A DNA stretch of 64,000 nt from Hafnia paralvei ATCC 29927. GTDB lineage: Bacteria > Pseudomonadota > Gammaproteobacteria > Enterobacterales > Enterobacteriaceae. Positions 62,714 to 64,000 of the stretch are shown piece by piece. Position 1 is the stretch's first letter. Every line of letters starts with the position of its first letter. The notes beneath the pieces were generated by a model. It saw only the letters and a list, made by a program, of their open reading frames with translations. It was not told the origin of the DNA and did not search any database. Position numbers and translations under genes: made by a program. The stretch is from positions 248,001-312,000 of the forward strand of contig NZ_LXET01000046.1 of NCBI RefSeq assembly GCF_001655005.1, written 5' to 3'.

Positions 62714-63077
62714 GGGGCTGATTCTGGATTCGACGGGATTTGCGAAGCCCAAGGAGCATGCCGAGGGGCGGTTGGCCTCGTAAAAAGCCGCAAAAAAATA
62801 GTCGCAAACGACGAAAACTACGCACTAGCAGCTTAATACCCTGCTTAGAGCCTTCTCTCCCTAGCTTCAGCTCTTAAGACGGGGATCAAGAGAAGTCAAA
62901 CCCAAAAGAGATCGTGTGGATACCTAGCTTGGGGTTGAAGCATTAAATCTAATCAAGCTAGTTTATTAGTAGCGTGTCTGTCCGCAGCTGGTAGGCGAAT
63001 GTAAAGACTAGACTAAGCATGTAGTGCCGACGGCGTAGTAATTTCGGACGGGGGTTCAAATCCCCCCAGCTCCACCA
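62714..63077 (+). ncRNA. ssrA: Transfer-messenger RNA (tmRNA)
   Basis: 364 nt, from GGGGCTGATTCTGGATTCG to AGCTCCACCA, with pairing acceptor ends. The tag frame starts with resume codon GCA at 62804 and ends at TAA 62834-62836, encoding ANDENYALAA. tmRNA rescues stalled ribosomes with SmpB and marks the nascent protein for proteolysis. The T-arm reads GGGGG-TTCAAAT-CCCCC and differs from E. coli with both strands of the stem changed, so pairing is kept. Its 3' end is the insertion site of the element that follows. Confidence 0.97.
63053..63077. other. Probable attachment site of the second element (ssrA 3' end)
   Basis: The T-arm and acceptor end of ssrA are followed by a P4/CP4-57-type integrase gene reading away. 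Such integrases are known to use the ssrA 3' end as attB and to rebuild the RNA on insertion. The matching second repeat would lie beyond the window. Confidence 0.65.
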
Positions 63078-63123
63078 AAATTCTCCATCGGTGATTACCA
63101 GAGTCATCCGATGAAGTCCTAAG

Positions 63124-63156
63124 AGCCCGCACGGCGCAAGCCCTGCGGGCTTTTTT
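63124..63156 (+). terminator. ssrA terminator
   Basis: AGCCCGCA (63124-63131) and TGCGGGCT (63144-63151) form the stem, followed by a T-run. If the element is inserted at the ssrA 3' end, this terminator belongs to the element. Confidence 0.88.
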
Positions 63157-63208
63157 GTGCCTTGAATTTGTCTCGCGAAGTCCGAAGGGAACTAATTAAA
63201 TCCGAACC

Positions 63209-63265
63209 TTTTAGGCACCTTGTTAGGCACCTCATAAAGCTTTATTGTTTTTGAGGTGCCTAAAA
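63209..63265. repeat. Three TTAGGCACCT repeats in the integrase leader
   Basis: TTAGGCACCT occurs directly at 63211-63220 and 63223-63232, and inverted at 63254-63263. The inverted copy can pair over 12 bp with the first (63209-63220) or 11 bp with the second (63223-63233). The array lies 17-72 bp upstream of the integrase start. It may hold arm-type integrase sites or an operator. Confidence 0.8.
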
Positions 63266-63281
63266 CTATGGAAACCCGGCA

Positions 63282-64000
63282 ATGGCAAGACAAACCAAAC
63301 CTCTCTCCGTTAAGGAAATCGAATCTGCCAAACCAAAGGAAGCGGATTATGTGCTCTATGATGGCGATGGCCTTGAGCTACTGATCAAATCCAGCGGGAG
63401 TAAAATCTGGCAATTTCGCTACATTCGCCCCGTCACCAAGAAGCGAGCGAAAAAGAGCATTGGCCCCTACCCGTCAGTTACGCTTGCCGATGCTCGAAGC
63501 TATCGGGCAGAATCCCGTTCTCTCCTTGCGAAACAAATCGATCCCCAGGAACATCAGCAAGAACAACTGCGTAGTTCGCTTGAAGCCAAAACTAATACTT
63601 TCCAGCTCGTGGCGGAACGTTGGTGGAATGTGAAGAAAGCCAGTGTTACCGAGGACTATGCTGAGGATATATGGCGCTCTCTTGAAAGAGATGTCTTTCC
63701 AGCGATTGGTGACGTCAGCGTTACAGATATCAAAGCTCATACGCTGGTTCAGGCCGTGCAACCAGTACAAGCCAGAGGTGCACTGGAAACTGTTCGTCGC
63801 CTTTGCCAACGCATCAATGAGGTCATGATCTATGCCCAAAATACGGGGCTGATTGATGCTGTTCCCAGTGTCAATATTGGCAAGGCATTCGAGAAGCCGC
63901 AGAAGAAAAACATGCCCAGTATTCGTCCGGATCAGCTGCCTCAGTTAATGCAGACGATGCGAACGGCCAGCATTAGCCTTTCAACAAGGTGTCTGTTCAT
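63282..64000 (+). CDS. CP4-57/P4-type tyrosine integrase (partial, C-terminus off window)
   Basis: About 239 residues are visible, starting MARQTKPLSVKEIESAKPKE. The N-terminal DUF4102-type arm-binding domain (YVLYDGDGLELLIKSSGSKI then WQFRYIRP and SIGPYPSVTLADAR) and the core-binding domain (FQLVAERWWNVKKASVTED) are typical of P4-family integrases such as CP4-57 IntA. The catalytic domain is beyond the window edge. It marks the left end of a second integrated element in ssrA, directed away from smpB-ssrA. Confidence 0.92.
   Translation, partial: MARQTKPLSVKEIESAKPKEADYVLYDGDGLELLIKSSGSKIWQFRYIRPVTKKRAKKSIGPYPSVTLADARSYRAESRSLLAKQIDPQEHQQEQLRSSLEAKTNTFQLVAERWWNVKKASVTEDYAEDIWRSLERDVFPAIGDVSVTDIKAHTLVQAVQPVQARGALETVRRLCQRINEVMIYAQNTGLIDAVPSVNIGKAFEKPQKKNMPSIRPDQLPQLMQTMRTASISLSTRCLF

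Noticed and set aside
63268..63282. Alternative start of the second integrase at 63268
   Set aside because: That ATG is in a different frame; the integrase frame starts at 63282 with the family N-terminus.

Overview
The window is a bacterial chromosome segment from the Enterobacterales. Almost every housekeeping protein matches its Escherichia coli counterpart in length and motif, and the tmRNA tag reads ANDENYALAA. Gene order and moderate GC would fit Hafniaceae (Hafnia/Obesumbacterium-like), but the genus is an inference. relA-rlmD-barA joins directly to acpS-pdxJ here, whereas E. coli K-12 keeps these blocks far apart, and no mazEF lies beside relA.

Layout. 1-2444: two membrane proteins of cyclic-di-GMP signalling type, the first cut by the window edge. 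2784-29730: core genes. These are relA, rlmD, barA, then acpS/pdxJ/recO/era/rnc/lepB/lepA, rseC/rseB/rseA/rpoE, nadB, a BrnQ-type carrier, trmN6, srmB, grcA, ung, grpE, nadK and recN. Several classic control sites are visible: a sigma-E promoter before rpoE, two FNR sites before grcA, a sigma-32 promoter before grpE and LexA boxes before recN.

29735-60790: an apparently complete P2-family prophage of about 31 kb between recN and bamE, bounded by a 13-bp direct repeat. Capsid, terminase, replication, repressor and integrase genes are P2-like. The sheath, tube and DUF2590 genes look like the HP1/K139 branch. The late operon reads leftward from the scaffold gene to the tail hub gene. Terminase, portal and an Ogr-like activator read rightward. 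Replication genes read leftward from the cox-like gene. Repressor and integrase read rightward toward attR. Cargo sits at three places: a zinc-ribbon membrane protein next to attL, a second D12 adenine methylase in the position where P2 carries tin/old, and a module at 57.5-58.8 kb.

The 57.5-58.8 kb module is the best candidate for something undescribed. It holds a short polyglutamine protein, a two-helix membrane protein with SLATT-like features, and a convergent gene for a 210-residue protein. That last protein fuses a protease-dead copy of the phage scaffold (GpO) N-terminal domain to a fragment of the phage portal. It looks like a capsid-assembly decoy or sensor.

60886-63077: bamE, rnfH, ratA, smpB and ssrA (tmRNA). 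63078-64000: the start of a second integrated element with a CP4-57/P4-type integrase, inserted at the ssrA 3' end and running off the window. No tRNA, rRNA, insertion sequence or CRISPR array was seen.
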